A stretch of DNA of 64,000 nt, from positions 1-64,000 of the forward strand of contig JAXGZG010000001.1 of assembly GCA_040771825.1 (NCBI GenBank), given 5' to 3'. The translations under genes and the position numbers were made by a program. Shown in pieces: positions 42,908 to 52,524 of the stretch. Origin of the DNA: JAXGZG01 sp040771825 (GTDB taxonomy: Bacteria; Bacillota; Sulfobacillia; Fermentithermobacillales; Fermentithermobacillaceae). Below the pieces are notes generated by a model, which was not told the DNA's origin, made no database searches, and saw nothing but the letters and a program-made list of their open reading frames with translations. Position 1 is the first letter of the stretch. Every line of letters begins with the position of its first letter.

Positions 42908-45335
42908 TGAGCACAATTTCTTTTCTAGACAAACTGTGGCAGGATTTTGAGCGGTGTAGAGGCTATACTAATGATGAATTTGCTGGGAAACGCTTGCGGC
43001 AGGAAGAGAACGAGCGATTTTATTACGAGGGTGACTTTTTTAAAAAGGTGTCCCCCGAGACCCGGAACATCTTGCGCCACATCCGGGAGGTTGGCTTTTT
43101 ACGCCCACCGCAGGTGGACGCTTTTGAGCTTTACGTCTACCTTAAAGAAATCCAAGGCAACTCTACCATCAAAGAACTCTACCGGCGTCTTTTGCTTCCG
43201 GAAGGAACACAGTTGGATGTATTATCCCTAACAGCGGAGCAACTGGAAGAAATCAAGCAAAAGAAAGCCCTCCTGGAGACCCTGGATAGCGAACTGCAGG
43301 GGCTTGCCTACTCCAACTGGCTTTTTGCCCTGGGTATGGGAACAGGCAAAACCATCCTCATGGCAACCATGATTTTTTATGATTTTATCCTGGCCGAGCA
43401 TTATCCGGAGGACGGGCGCTTCGCCAAGAATGCCCTGGTCTTTGCCCCTGACACCACTATCATTGATTCTCTACGGGAAATCCAGGATTTTGATTACTCC
43501 AAGGTAATTCCGCAGGAATACGCTCTTTTTCTGTCCAGCAATCTAAAGTTTCATTACCTTTCCGATGTCCAGACCGAGCTTTCCGTACTGCCCGGTTCGG
43601 CCTACAACATTATTGTCTCGAACGTGCAAAAGATTATCCTCAAGAAGCAGGGAAGCAACAGCAACGGACAGCAGACCCTCTTCCCGGTGGTTAAAGATAT
43701 GGAGGGTGAATGGAAAGTCAACAACCGTTTGCGGAAGCTGGAGCAACTGGACAATCTGGCTGTATTTGTAGATGAGGCCCACCATGCTTTCGGGACATCA
43801 ATTACCAACGACCTGAAGCGCGTGCGGGAGACAATCAACCGGCTTGACCGCAAGTCCCCTCTGACTGGGTGTATCAATCTCACCGGTACCCCCTATGTGA
43901 ATGGCAAGATGCTTCCTGAAGTAGTGTTCTTTTATTCTATCAAACAGGCCATTGATGACGGGCACTTGAAGCAGGTCAAATTCATTGACTACGCCAATAC
44001 CAAGACGGAAGAGTTTATCAGGGACGTGGTAGATCGGTTCTGGCATCAATACGGGGAAGAGCGGCGTGAAGGGCTGCTACCTAAAATCGCTTTCTACTGC
44101 ACTACCATTTCCGAACTGGAGGATGAGTTTAGGCCATTGTTAGAAAAAGTCCTGGCAGAAAAAAGCATTCCCCTGACTAAAATTCTGGTCAACCACAGCG
44201 AGGTTGAGGACGAGAATATCCGCCGTTTCCGGCTCCTGGATACCCCAGAATCCGAAGACCAGTTTATTCTTCTGGTGGGTAAAGGTACGGAAGGATGGAA
44301 CTGCCGCAGCTTGTTTGCTACAGCCATGTATCGCAGGCCCCGCAGCAAGGTGTTCCTTCTCCAGTCTTCCTTACGTTGCCTCCGGGCCATTGGAGACATG
44401 CCCCAGACGGCAATCATTTTCCTCTCTACTGAGAACCGGGCCATACTGGAGAGTGAAATTCAGAAGAACTTGGGCACCACCATGTCCGAACTAGAAGGGC
44501 GCAAGAATAAGCGCAAGGTTACAATTCAAAAGCGTAAAGACGTCAAGATAAAACTGGCTAAGCAGCGTGTAAAAGTTCTGCGCCAGTATCAGGAGCAGAC
44601 CGGCCAAATTAAACTCGCCCTGGATGAATATTACACCAATCATAAGAACGAATTCGTGGGTCTCGTAACGGAACGAGAGATGGCAACCAATGGTCAGAAG
44701 TTGAAACTCGCCGTCAAGGACAGCCAAACTCTACAACGCCGCCAAAAGAGATATACCCTCTACACCTTGGTAGAAGAGATAAGCCGGTATACTCATTTAC
44801 CCTGCCTCAAGGTGGAGAAAATTTTACGGAACAGCGATATGTGTATTGAGGGTTGTCTTGCTTGGGTAAACCGCGAAAACCGCCTCATAGAGGTTATCGT
44901 CCGCTGTATCTTAGATGCGGTTTTCCGTTATGAGGTAGTTAATGAGGTGGAATGGGAAGAAGTTGAGCTTGCTAAGAATTTCCCTGTGGATTGGGTCGTA
45001 GAAGAAGAAAAGAGAGCTTTGGAAATGTACGACGGGAGGTACCCGAATAGTTTCCATATTGAGCCTTACATATTCGATAACGAGTCAGAGAAGCGACTTT
45101 TTGAATATTTCGTGGAGCACAAGGAAATAGAGGAAATCTACTATACCGGCGGTATTACTGACGTTGGACATAATGAGTTTTACGTGGAGTATTATGATGA
45201 GCTGGAAGGACGGTGGAGACGCTATTACCCAGACTTCATACTTAAACTCAAGAACAATGGTTGGGCAGTGGTTGAGGTAAAACAGGCAGACCAAACAGCG
45301 CACCCCAATGTGGTAGCTAAAGAGCAAGCCGCCCG
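42904..45335 (+). pseudogene. res: Type III-like restriction subunit (Res) helicase, 3' end displaced by ISLre2
   Basis: DEAD-like superfamily 2 helicase of about 810 residues: Walker A ALGMGTGKTILMATM, DEAH in VFVDEAHHAFG, INLTGTPYVNGKM, helicase C motif KGTEGWNCRSLFA. C-terminal PD-(D/E)XK endonuclease: YYPDFILKLK and WAVVEVKQAD. At 45336 the frame enters the IS and stops four residues later (ends at 45345). The native last 36 residues are at 46911-47018. Helicase and nuclease motifs are complete, so function may remain. Confidence 0.85.
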
Positions 45336-45376
45336 GTATGAGTAAGATCTTTGTGGGTAGTTGAGGGAAAAAGAAG

Positions 45377-45438
45377 GCGAGAAGCCATGAATCCCGAAGT
45401 GTTAAGTTTGCAGGCCAAACACAAAGGGGGCTTCTCGC
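45377..45438 (+). promoter_or_regulatory. Long-range hairpin in front of the ISLre2 transposase start
   Basis: GCGAGAAGCC (45377-45386) is perfectly complementary to GGCTTCTCGC (45429-45438), which lies directly before GTG 45440 and covers part of the GGGGG ribosome site. Transcripts entering from res would be folded here and poorly translated, a known way for insertion sequences to limit transposition. Confidence 0.65.
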
Positions 45439-45439
45439 A

Positions 45440-46855
45440 GTGCAAGAACTTCGACAGACATTAGGGATTTCCTTCAAGGATTTAGAGTTGGGCGTATTCC
45501 AAAAAATGCAGGAGACGTTTTGCGAGGTAATATGCCAAGTTCTAGCGGAGTTGGATGAAGCGATATTTGAGAACAGGGAAAAGGGGCGTTACGAGGTCAA
45601 GGATATTCGTTCTGGGTGTGTGGCGACGCTGATGGGTGACGTTAGATACCGACGGCGGTACTATCTGGACAAAGAGAAGGGGAAATACGTTTGCCTTCTT
45701 GATGAGGCTTTGGGCATTGAAGTAGGCAGGGTAAGCCCCGGTCTTGCCCTTGCGGCTGCGATGCAGGCGGTGTTGGGGCCTTCTTACCGTGCGGCCAAGG
45801 AAAGCCTTAAGCGCCTTTACGGCCACCAGGTGGTCAGTCATGAAGCAATAAGGCAGCTAATCCTGCGTTTGGGCGAATTGATAGACAAAGAGGAGGAAGA
45901 GAAGCGCGAAAAGGCCCAAGGGACAAAGAAAGTCCCAGTTCTTTTTGTTGAAGCCGACGGTTACTGGTGTTCAATGCAAAGGGAGAGGAAGAAAAGCAGG
46001 GAAACGAAGATGGTGGTCAGCCACGAAGGATGGCGGGCCAGAGCTCCTGGCAGCAATGAATATGAGTTGTTGAACAAAACCCACTATCTTGACCTAGATT
46101 CCAAAGATTTCTGGGAAGAGGCAAGTCGTCACCTTTACAGCCGTTATGACATAGACGAGAACGTCATGGTGGTGATTAACGGCGATAGGGCGAGTTGGAT
46201 TAGAGCAGGCGTCGATTATTTCCCCAAAGCCATTTATCAGGTGGATCGCTTCCATGTTAAGCGTGATCTCAGACGGCTTTTGTGCGAGACCGGCGAACTT
46301 GGCGTGTGCCTCGGGGCGTTCGATAGAAACGACATTGATGCCCTGCTTAGAGGACTTGCAGGCGCCAGGAGGAAGATGGAGGGCAATATCGACGACTTAG
46401 CGCGGCTAGCTGCAATAGACGATTTGGCAGGGAGTATCAAAAAGATGCCGGAAGCCTACATAGATTACAGGGTCAGACTCAAAGGGCTTGGTTACGACAC
46501 AAACGAGATGCGCGGGATGGGCTCGGCCGAATCGAACGTGGACAAGTTTTCTAACAGGCTCAAGAAACGAGGTCAGAGTTGGGGCGTGGCGGGGCTTAAG
46601 GCGATGACCTGTTCGTTAATCAAGTACTTCGAGGGCAAACTTGACCGGTATTCCCAACACGTGAGCAGGGTGCACGAATTACTGGACAGCACTAAGATCA
46701 CTAAGAAGGCTTCAGCTGTGGCCCACCAAGTTGCAGAAGGGATAACGGGTGTCACCAAGGCAAAGACCCCGGTTATGCAGGCCGGCACAACGGCTTCCGG
46801 GGGACTGTCCCGCCTGTTCAACAACATTGCGAATCAAGGGATTCCGGTGACCTAA
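45440..46855 (+). CDS. ISLre2-family transposase (UPF0236)
   Basis: 471 residues, full length. Typical segments: DVRYRRRYYLDKEKGKYVCL, GPSYRAAKESLKRLYG, PVLFVEADGYWCSMQRERKK, VVINGDRASWI and YQVDRFHVKRDL. C-terminal SAESNVDKFSNRLKKRGQSW. The catalytic residues of this family are not firmly known to me. GTG start. No frameshift, so the IS could be active. Confidence 0.95.
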   Translation: MQELRQTLGISFKDLELGVFQKMQETFCEVICQVLAELDEAIFENREKGRYEVKDIRSGCVATLMGDVRYRRRYYLDKEKGKYVCLLDEALGIEVGRVSPGLALAAAMQAVLGPSYRAAKESLKRLYGHQVVSHEAIRQLILRLGELIDKEEEEKREKAQGTKKVPVLFVEADGYWCSMQRERKKSRETKMVVSHEGWRARAPGSNEYELLNKTHYLDLDSKDFWEEASRHLYSRYDIDENVMVVINGDRASWIRAGVDYFPKAIYQVDRFHVKRDLRRLLCETGELGVCLGAFDRNDIDALLRGLAGARRKMEGNIDDLARLAAIDDLAGSIKKMPEAYIDYRVRLKGLGYDTNEMRGMGSAESNVDKFSNRLKKRGQSWGVAGLKAMTCSLIKYFEGKLDRYSQHVSRVHELLDSTKITKKASAVAHQVAEGITGVTKAKTPVMQAGTTASGGLSRLFNNIANQGIPVT

Positions 46856-46910
46856 ATTTTCCAAGTGCTTAGGGAACGTGGCTTCTCACCCACATCTACT
46901 TGACAGACTC

Positions 46911-47018
46911 GCCGCCCGCGAACTCTTTGAAAAGCTGAATTCTATTCGTTACGCTATTAAACGTGATGATGAGATACGCCGCGGGATGCTCCAAGATATT
47001 CTACAAACGCTTAGTTGA
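46911..47018 (+). pseudogene. Displaced 3' end of res
   Basis: Reads AARELFEKLNSIRYAIKRDD then EIRRGMLQDILQTLS and stop at 47016-47018. It starts in the right copy of the IS target duplication and continues the res frame interrupted at 45335. Confidence 0.8.
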
Positions 47019-47103
47019 ATTTGTATATAACACATAAATACCTAAATACCGCTTAACGAACAAGTTTAATGACTATCATGAACGGTAGCGAATCTAAATT
47101 TAA

Positions 47104-47140
47104 GCGATTCCTAAATACTGAACACCATTTTGGTTATTGA
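47104..47140. other. attR of the integrative element
   Basis: Element arm GCGATTCCTAAAT (47104-47116), ACTG, shared core AACA (47121-47124), then chromosomal CCATTTTGGTTATTG. The 47019-47103 stretch before it is AT-rich with no gene. Confidence 0.8.
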
Positions 47141-49293
47141 TGACTATCACTTTGTCCATGCGCCGGAACTGGATGAACTGATAGAGAGAATTGTGAGGAG
47201 AAAGAATCCCCGGCTTTCATATTCTCATCATCTCCAGGGCAAGACCCTGTTTAGTATCGAAGAGTTGAGACTCAAGGATACTGCTTCCAGCTAAGAAGTT
47301 CTTTGTTCGAGCCTGTCGCAGGATGACATAAAAGAGTATTTCGGTTTGTTCGGCTACAATATCACTCCCGCCGTGGCAAATCAGGTGCATGCGATCACCG
47401 AGGGCTGGATTACCGCTGTCTACCTTGTCATGCAACGCTATGCCGAAACCGGCGCTCTTGACCAGGGGACAGATATAGACATGCTCATGGAAACGGCGCT
47501 CATGGCACGGTACACTGCGGACGAAGCGCGTCTCTTGATGTCCCTATCCATCCTCAACAGTTTTACACCAGAGCAAGCGGTGTATTTGACGGGCGTAGAA
47601 GAAGCAGCAAAGATGATGCAAAAGTTGAGCTACGGTAATTCTCTGATACGCTATGATGGTCAAAACGAGAGGTATATCCTGCATAACATCTTCGGTGGAT
47701 ATTTGAGAAAACTCCTCGCCGCACAGTTCGACCAGTTCCAGCTTGCCAACCTGTACAGGCTCGCCGGTGAGTGGGAAGTCGAAAACGGCAACCTCCTTGG
47801 AGGCTTGAAGTTCTTCTTAGAGGCCAAGGAATATGATCTCATCATGACGGAGTTTGAAAAGCCCGGTATAACCCGGATGATCGATGCGGCCACAGCGGAA
47901 GTAGTGGATCTGTTCAGGCAGGTACCCGCTGAAGCGAAATATCGCCACCCCTTCGGCTACGTGAAATATGCCAACTTCTATCTTATCAATGTGGATATGA
48001 GGGGCGGCGCACAGCTATTGGACCAGATCGAGGCGTATTACCGGGACGATCAAGCCACACCCCAAGCGCTAAAGACACGTATCACCGGCGAGATAACGCT
48101 GACCAGAAGCTTCCTTCACTTCAATGACGTGCAGCAGATGCATTCATTGCATCTGAGGGCGCACGAGCTTCTTGAAGGCAGCTCATCCATCGCCAATAAA
48201 GAGTGGATGTTCACGTTTGGCAGTCCCCATACCCTCTACCTCTACTACCGGGAAGAGGGTCAATTGCTGAATCTCGTGGAAGTCATAGAACGTGTTTTCC
48301 ATTGCTTTCAGGAATTGTCACACGGCTGCGGCACAGGTTTCGAACATCTGGCTAGGGCCGAATACTGCCTCGAAACCGGTGACCTGGACGGAGCAGAGAG
48401 TTATGCCCGGAAAGCCATCTTCAAGGCCCAACCAATGGATCAGGTCCCTATCATTATCTGCGCCCAGTTCACTCTCGCAAGGATGTGGGCGGCTCGCGGT
48501 CAGTTTTCCACAGCAAGGTCGGTCCTAGACGATTTGACCGCTACGGTGGCGGAGTACGATAATCCTGTCTTCGATAGCACTCTAGAGTTGTGTTTGGGCT
48601 ATATGGGGGGCATCCTTGGAGAAGAGCAAGATTTCGCCCCATGGCTTAGGTTCGGCGACATGAAACACAGCGAAATCTTCTATCAGGGCATGGCTTTTCA
48701 CTACTTGATGTACGCCAAGTATCTCCTGCTACAGGAAGACTTTCTCAAGTTGGAAGTGCTCTGTGAGGAGCTACATCAACATTTTTCTGTCTACAACAAC
48801 CTGCTCGGCCACATTCACGCCCACATTCTTGATGCCGCCGCCAAGAAAAGACTCTATGGGTTGCCGGAAGCAAAGGCTGCCCTACTCTCTGCCCTGAACA
48901 TGTCCCGCGCCGATGCTCTCATCCTGCCCTTTGCCGAATACGGGACGTATGTCAGTGATTTGCTTAAGGCGCTGGAAAAGGATCGCCCCGCTGATGAGTA
49001 CCTCAAGCGGCTCTCCACGGAAACGGCACACTATAAGGCCAAGTTACAGAGGCTTGAAAGGAAAAGAACACCCGCGTCGCTCCTGTCAGGCGGGAAAAGG
49101 AGATCCTACTGGTCATCGAAGGAAAAACCAACCGCGAGATCGCGCCACGCTGTTTGTCGCCGAGGTTACCGTGAAAAAGAATATTACCGCTGTCTACCGA
49201 AAACTGGGGGCCCGTGGACGAGCCGCCGCCGTTAGAAAAGCGCTGGAACTGGGAATTTGCGCTGCTGCGCCTCCGTTAGGCGGCGAGAGCTGA
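47121..49293 (+). pseudogene. 3' part of the split MalT/LuxR-type regulator, also frameshifted
   Basis: Continues the frame cut at 29981: TILVIDDYHFVHAPELDELI (Walker B). A deletion and frameshifts follow between 47210 and 47330 (in-frame TAA near 47293); from 47346 a long frame carries GLFGYNITPAVANQVHAITE and the TPR-like repeats. The C-terminal LuxR HTH is shifted again near 49085-49150; the other frame holds TLFVAEVTVKKNITAVYRKL. Even without the 17-kb insertion the gene would be broken, so decay followed or preceded integration. Confidence 0.85.
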
Positions 49294-49430
49294 GCCCGCC
49301 GGGTTAAGCAAGAGAAAAATGTATCCTTTCGGATAATATCGATGAATAGAAGGCCCTGGTATTCTTCTCCTACAGCACTCCTCTAAGGCAGCTCTAGGCT
49401 GCCGTCTCATCTGCAAAGGATGGATTTCAA

Positions 49431-49664
49431 ATGGCCAGAATCGTTAGCGCCATCCCAAACGATGACTATACCCTGTTGATCGAACTGGACAACCACCATC
49501 GCATCATTTGCGACATGCGTCCCAAACTGCAGACCGTACGCTTTGGCAGGTTAAGCGATCTGACAAAGTTCAAGGCAGTCAGAGTGGAGCATGCAAACAC
49601 CTTAGTCTGGGACAGCATCTGCCAACTGGCCATCGATGAGATCGTCGAGATGCTTGATAGGTGA
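49431..49664 (+). CDS. DUF2442-family protein
   Basis: 77 residues: RIVSAIPNDDYTLLIELDNH, then GRLSDLTKFKAVRVEHANTL and DEIVEMLDR. Fits the small DUF2442 family, often found beside toxin-antitoxin or mobile genes, with no firm function. The 49294-49430 gap shows nothing clear. No toxin partner is visible. Confidence 0.7.
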   Translation: MARIVSAIPNDDYTLLIELDNHHRIICDMRPKLQTVRFGRLSDLTKFKAVRVEHANTLVWDSICQLAIDEIVEMLDR

Positions 49665-49684
49665 GTAAGAAAGGGTGATCAATC

Positions 49685-52310
49685 ATGCGTAGAAAATGGA
49701 TAGTGGCAGCGTCGGTTGCGGTTATCGTTTTGGGGACGCTTCACACGGCTTTCGCTGGGCCCAGTTTCCACTTGCTTCCTGAGGCGCAATCATATCGGCC
49801 TGAATCGGCCGTGTTGGCAGATGTCAACGGGGACGGTTTCACCGACCTGCTCACGACCAATGATCCCTACTGGGACACATCAACAAATCCACCGGTGCTC
49901 GCATACGGCGCAGGTTTCTGGCTATCCCTCGGGGATGGAAACGGCGCATTCAGCGCCCCCGTGCGCTATGCCCTGGGTGATGACTACGTCGGCCCGAACC
50001 AGTTCGCAGTAGCCGATCTGGACGGCGACACCGATCTGGACGTGGCAATCGCGGTCTGCGGCTTCGGCAGCCACAACGTCACGGTACTGCTAAACGATGG
50101 TAAAGGCACTTTCGGCAACATGTCCCGTTACGAACTCAACGACTATCCTAGAGATGTAGTGGTTGCCCATTTCAACAACGATGATATCGATTTGGCCGTG
50201 GTCTGCATCCTTCTGGCCGGCCGATCTGGACGGCGACTCTGGACGTGGCAATCGCGGTCTGCGGCTTCACGTCACGACGATGAAGGCACTTTCCAACATG
50301 TCCCGTTACGAACTCAACGACTATCGAGTTTTTCACGATGTAATCGATTTGGCCGTGGTCTGCGACTACGAGACAAGGATCCTTCTGGGCGCCGAACTGG
50401 CGGCCCCGGATGCTGGGCCCAAGTTCGTGCCTAGCGAAACGGTTCTGTCGACCGGTGGGGAGAGTCTCGCCGCGGCGGACTTCGACCTCGATGGTTACGT
50501 CGATCTGGCGGTGTCCAACTACACCGGGTCCAACGTAACGGTCTACCTGAACGACGGTTCAGGCACGTTTTCGATGGCTCATGAACTGCCGACTCTGAGG
50601 CCTTGCACAGGCCTCGTCACGGGCTACTTCAACTCTGACGAGTATCCCGATATCGCGGTGGCTGCCGATGACTCAATCAAGGTTTTTCTCGGGGGCGAAA
50701 ATGGAACCTTCTCGGAACCGACGAATTACCGGTCAGGCGAACGTAGCATCTATGCCGGCGGCCTGGCTCTGGCTGACTTCGACGGTAACGGAGTAGTGGA
50801 CTTTGCCGCAATCAACGAGCAAGAGAACCGCTATCCTGGCATGCCCAATCTGAAAGGTCCCGAACTGGAAGTGTTTTTCGGGGTCGGAGACGGCACATTC
50901 CATTTGGCATCGGCTGTGGATATCACTCCAGATACACAACAGGGCTACTACAAGACAGGGTGCCTTGCAGTGGGCCTGGTAAACGATGACGAGAAACCCG
51001 ATATCGCGGTGGCTAAGTATGTTGACAATGCGGTATCTGTGGTTTTGAACCATAGCACTCCCTGCTACCTTGTGGACGTCACAGTCTTTCCTAAGGGAGA
51101 CGATGAGACGGAGGCGGGGGGCGAAGTGAGCGGCGACGGCTTCTATTCCGAGGGGGATCTCGTGATCCTGGAGGCAGTCCCCGGTTTTAGATACGAATTT
51201 GTTGACTGGACCGAAAACGGCGCACCGGTGGCCGATGCCGGCAATCCCTACACATTCACCATGGGCGACACTCATCGGTATCTGGTGGCCAACTTCAGGG
51301 AAACGTACCCGGTTTACGTCTTTGCAAACCCGGACCAAGGCGGCACTGCGGAGGGACAAAATGATTATGCTGTGGGATCTATGGTTACCGTCACGGCCAC
51401 CCCTAACGAAGGCTGGGCTTTCGTCAACTGGACCAATGCGGCCGGCGCCGAGGTCTCTCAGAATGCCGAGTATACGTTCGAAATGCCCGAAAACTACGTT
51501 CAACTGTATGCCAACTTCAGCCAAGCGGGCTATGAAGTGACCGTGTCAGCGAGCCCTACCCTGGGTGGTGCCGCGAGAGTCATTGACTATTACGACGGCG
51601 ACAATGTCTTTGCTCTAGGGGATGGAGTCGTAATCGAGGCTGAGCCCAATGAGGGCTACCGCTTCGTGAATTGGACTGAGGGCACCGGTTCAGAGGTGTT
51701 TTCAATCTTCGCGAAGCACAATTTCAGCATGCCTTCGCATGCCCTTGACCTAGTGGCGAACTTCGAAGTTATGGTATCCCGTACGCTCACCCTTACGGCG
51801 AACCTAGTAGAAGGCGGCGCCGTAACTGGAGCAGGTACGTTCTATCAGGGCACTTCAGTCACGGTCACCGCGACGACTAACCCAGGCTACCGGTTCGTCT
51901 ACTGGGAGGATGACGCAGGCTATTGGGTAAGCTCGGGTACCAACTACACCTTCAGCATGCCTGATTCCGATCTCAACTTGGTGGCCCACTTCGAGGCTGT
52001 CCAAATCCAGCCGACCTGGACCAAGAGCGCCATGCTGAAGGTCGTTGAGAAGACGTCAAACAGCGTCACGGTGAGGTTAACCAAGCCGGCTGTAGGCGCC
52101 ACCGAGTATGTGGTGTATGTGAACGGCGAGGTATATGGGACCGTCAACGCCGAGGATACCGACCTGACCTTCTTCATAACTGATCTGGAGCCAGGTGCCT
52201 CGTACACGATTAGCGTGGAAGGAGCCAATAACGGACTTACCACTGACAAGAACCCAGTCACGAAGGTGAAAACGGACAAGGTGAAGCCAGAGAAGAAGCT
52301 GAAGAATTAG
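49685..52310 (+). pseudogene. Secreted FG-GAP/InlB-repeat surface protein with frameshifted internal duplication
   Basis: Signal peptide (WIVAASVAVIVLGTLHTAFA), FG-GAP/VCBS repeats with calcium-type loops (LADVNGDGFTDLL, VADLDGDTDLDVAI, AADFDLDGYVDLAV, LADFDGNGVVDFAA), then four divergent InlB B-repeats from about 51060 (e.g. ATPNEGWAFVNWTNA) and a fibronectin III-like end (SVTVRLTKPAVGATEYVVYV). The first frame runs 49685-50434 and the second covers about 50163-52310; the switch falls in a degenerate tandem copy at 50217-50370. No anchor or sorting signal is seen. Possibly adhesive. Confidence 0.8.
50010..50375 (+). repeat. Degenerate tandem duplication of about 200 bp
   Basis: The unit starting GCCGATCTGGACGGCGAC occurs at about 50010 and 50219, both ending near GGCCGTGGTCTGC. 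The second copy has at least five short gaps relative to the first, and the first lacks a GACTACGAGACAAGG segment kept in the second. The gaps cause the frameshift in the surface-protein gene. Confidence 0.8.
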
Positions 52311-52365
52311 TAGCGATGGCCAAAGGCCGGCCAAGTGATTCTCCGTAGCCATCAAGTGGAAAAGT

Positions 52366-52397
52366 GCCGGGCTCCCCCCGCGGAGAGAGCCCGGCAC
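52366..52397. terminator. GC-rich hairpin after the surface-protein gene
   Basis: GTGCCGGGCT pairs with AGCCCGGCAC across a CCCCCCGCGGAGAG loop. No T-run follows (TCTGCG), so termination strength is uncertain. Confidence 0.55.
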
Positions 52398-52524
52398 TCT
52401 GCGTCAAACACCGAACCAAAGGCTAGTATCTGTGGGAGCAAGGTGACAAGTGAGAAGGAGGACATTGGCCCCACTGCCAGAATAAAGTCATTGGACCATC
52501 TCATATGAAGGCGGCGAGGACGCG

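Larger units (their letters stand above)
45336..46910 (+). mobile_element. ISLre2-family insertion sequence in res
   Basis: 1575 bp between copies of GCCGCCCG (45328-45335 and 46911-46918), an 8-bp target duplication. The ends share an imperfect inverted repeat, best conserved at TGTGGGT 17 bases in, and subterminal GAGAAGCC. Removing the IS and one duplication gives AKEQAARELFEKLNSIRY in frame. Confidence 0.88.
29981..47122. mobile_element. Integrative element of about 17.1 kb in a LuxR-type regulator gene
   Basis: Bounded by attL and attR, with a large serine recombinase at the left end reading outward. Joining the right end (47104-47122) to the left end (29983-29999) gives arms GCGATTCCTAAAT and ATTTAGGATTCGC, an imperfect inverted repeat with one mismatch, about ten bases apart and centred on the shared AACA. 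Joining the flanks restores the regulator frame. Cargo is a replication protein, small genes, lipoprotein and restriction operon. No conjugation genes are seen, so it is an integrative or mobilisable element rather than a full ICE. Confidence 0.88.
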
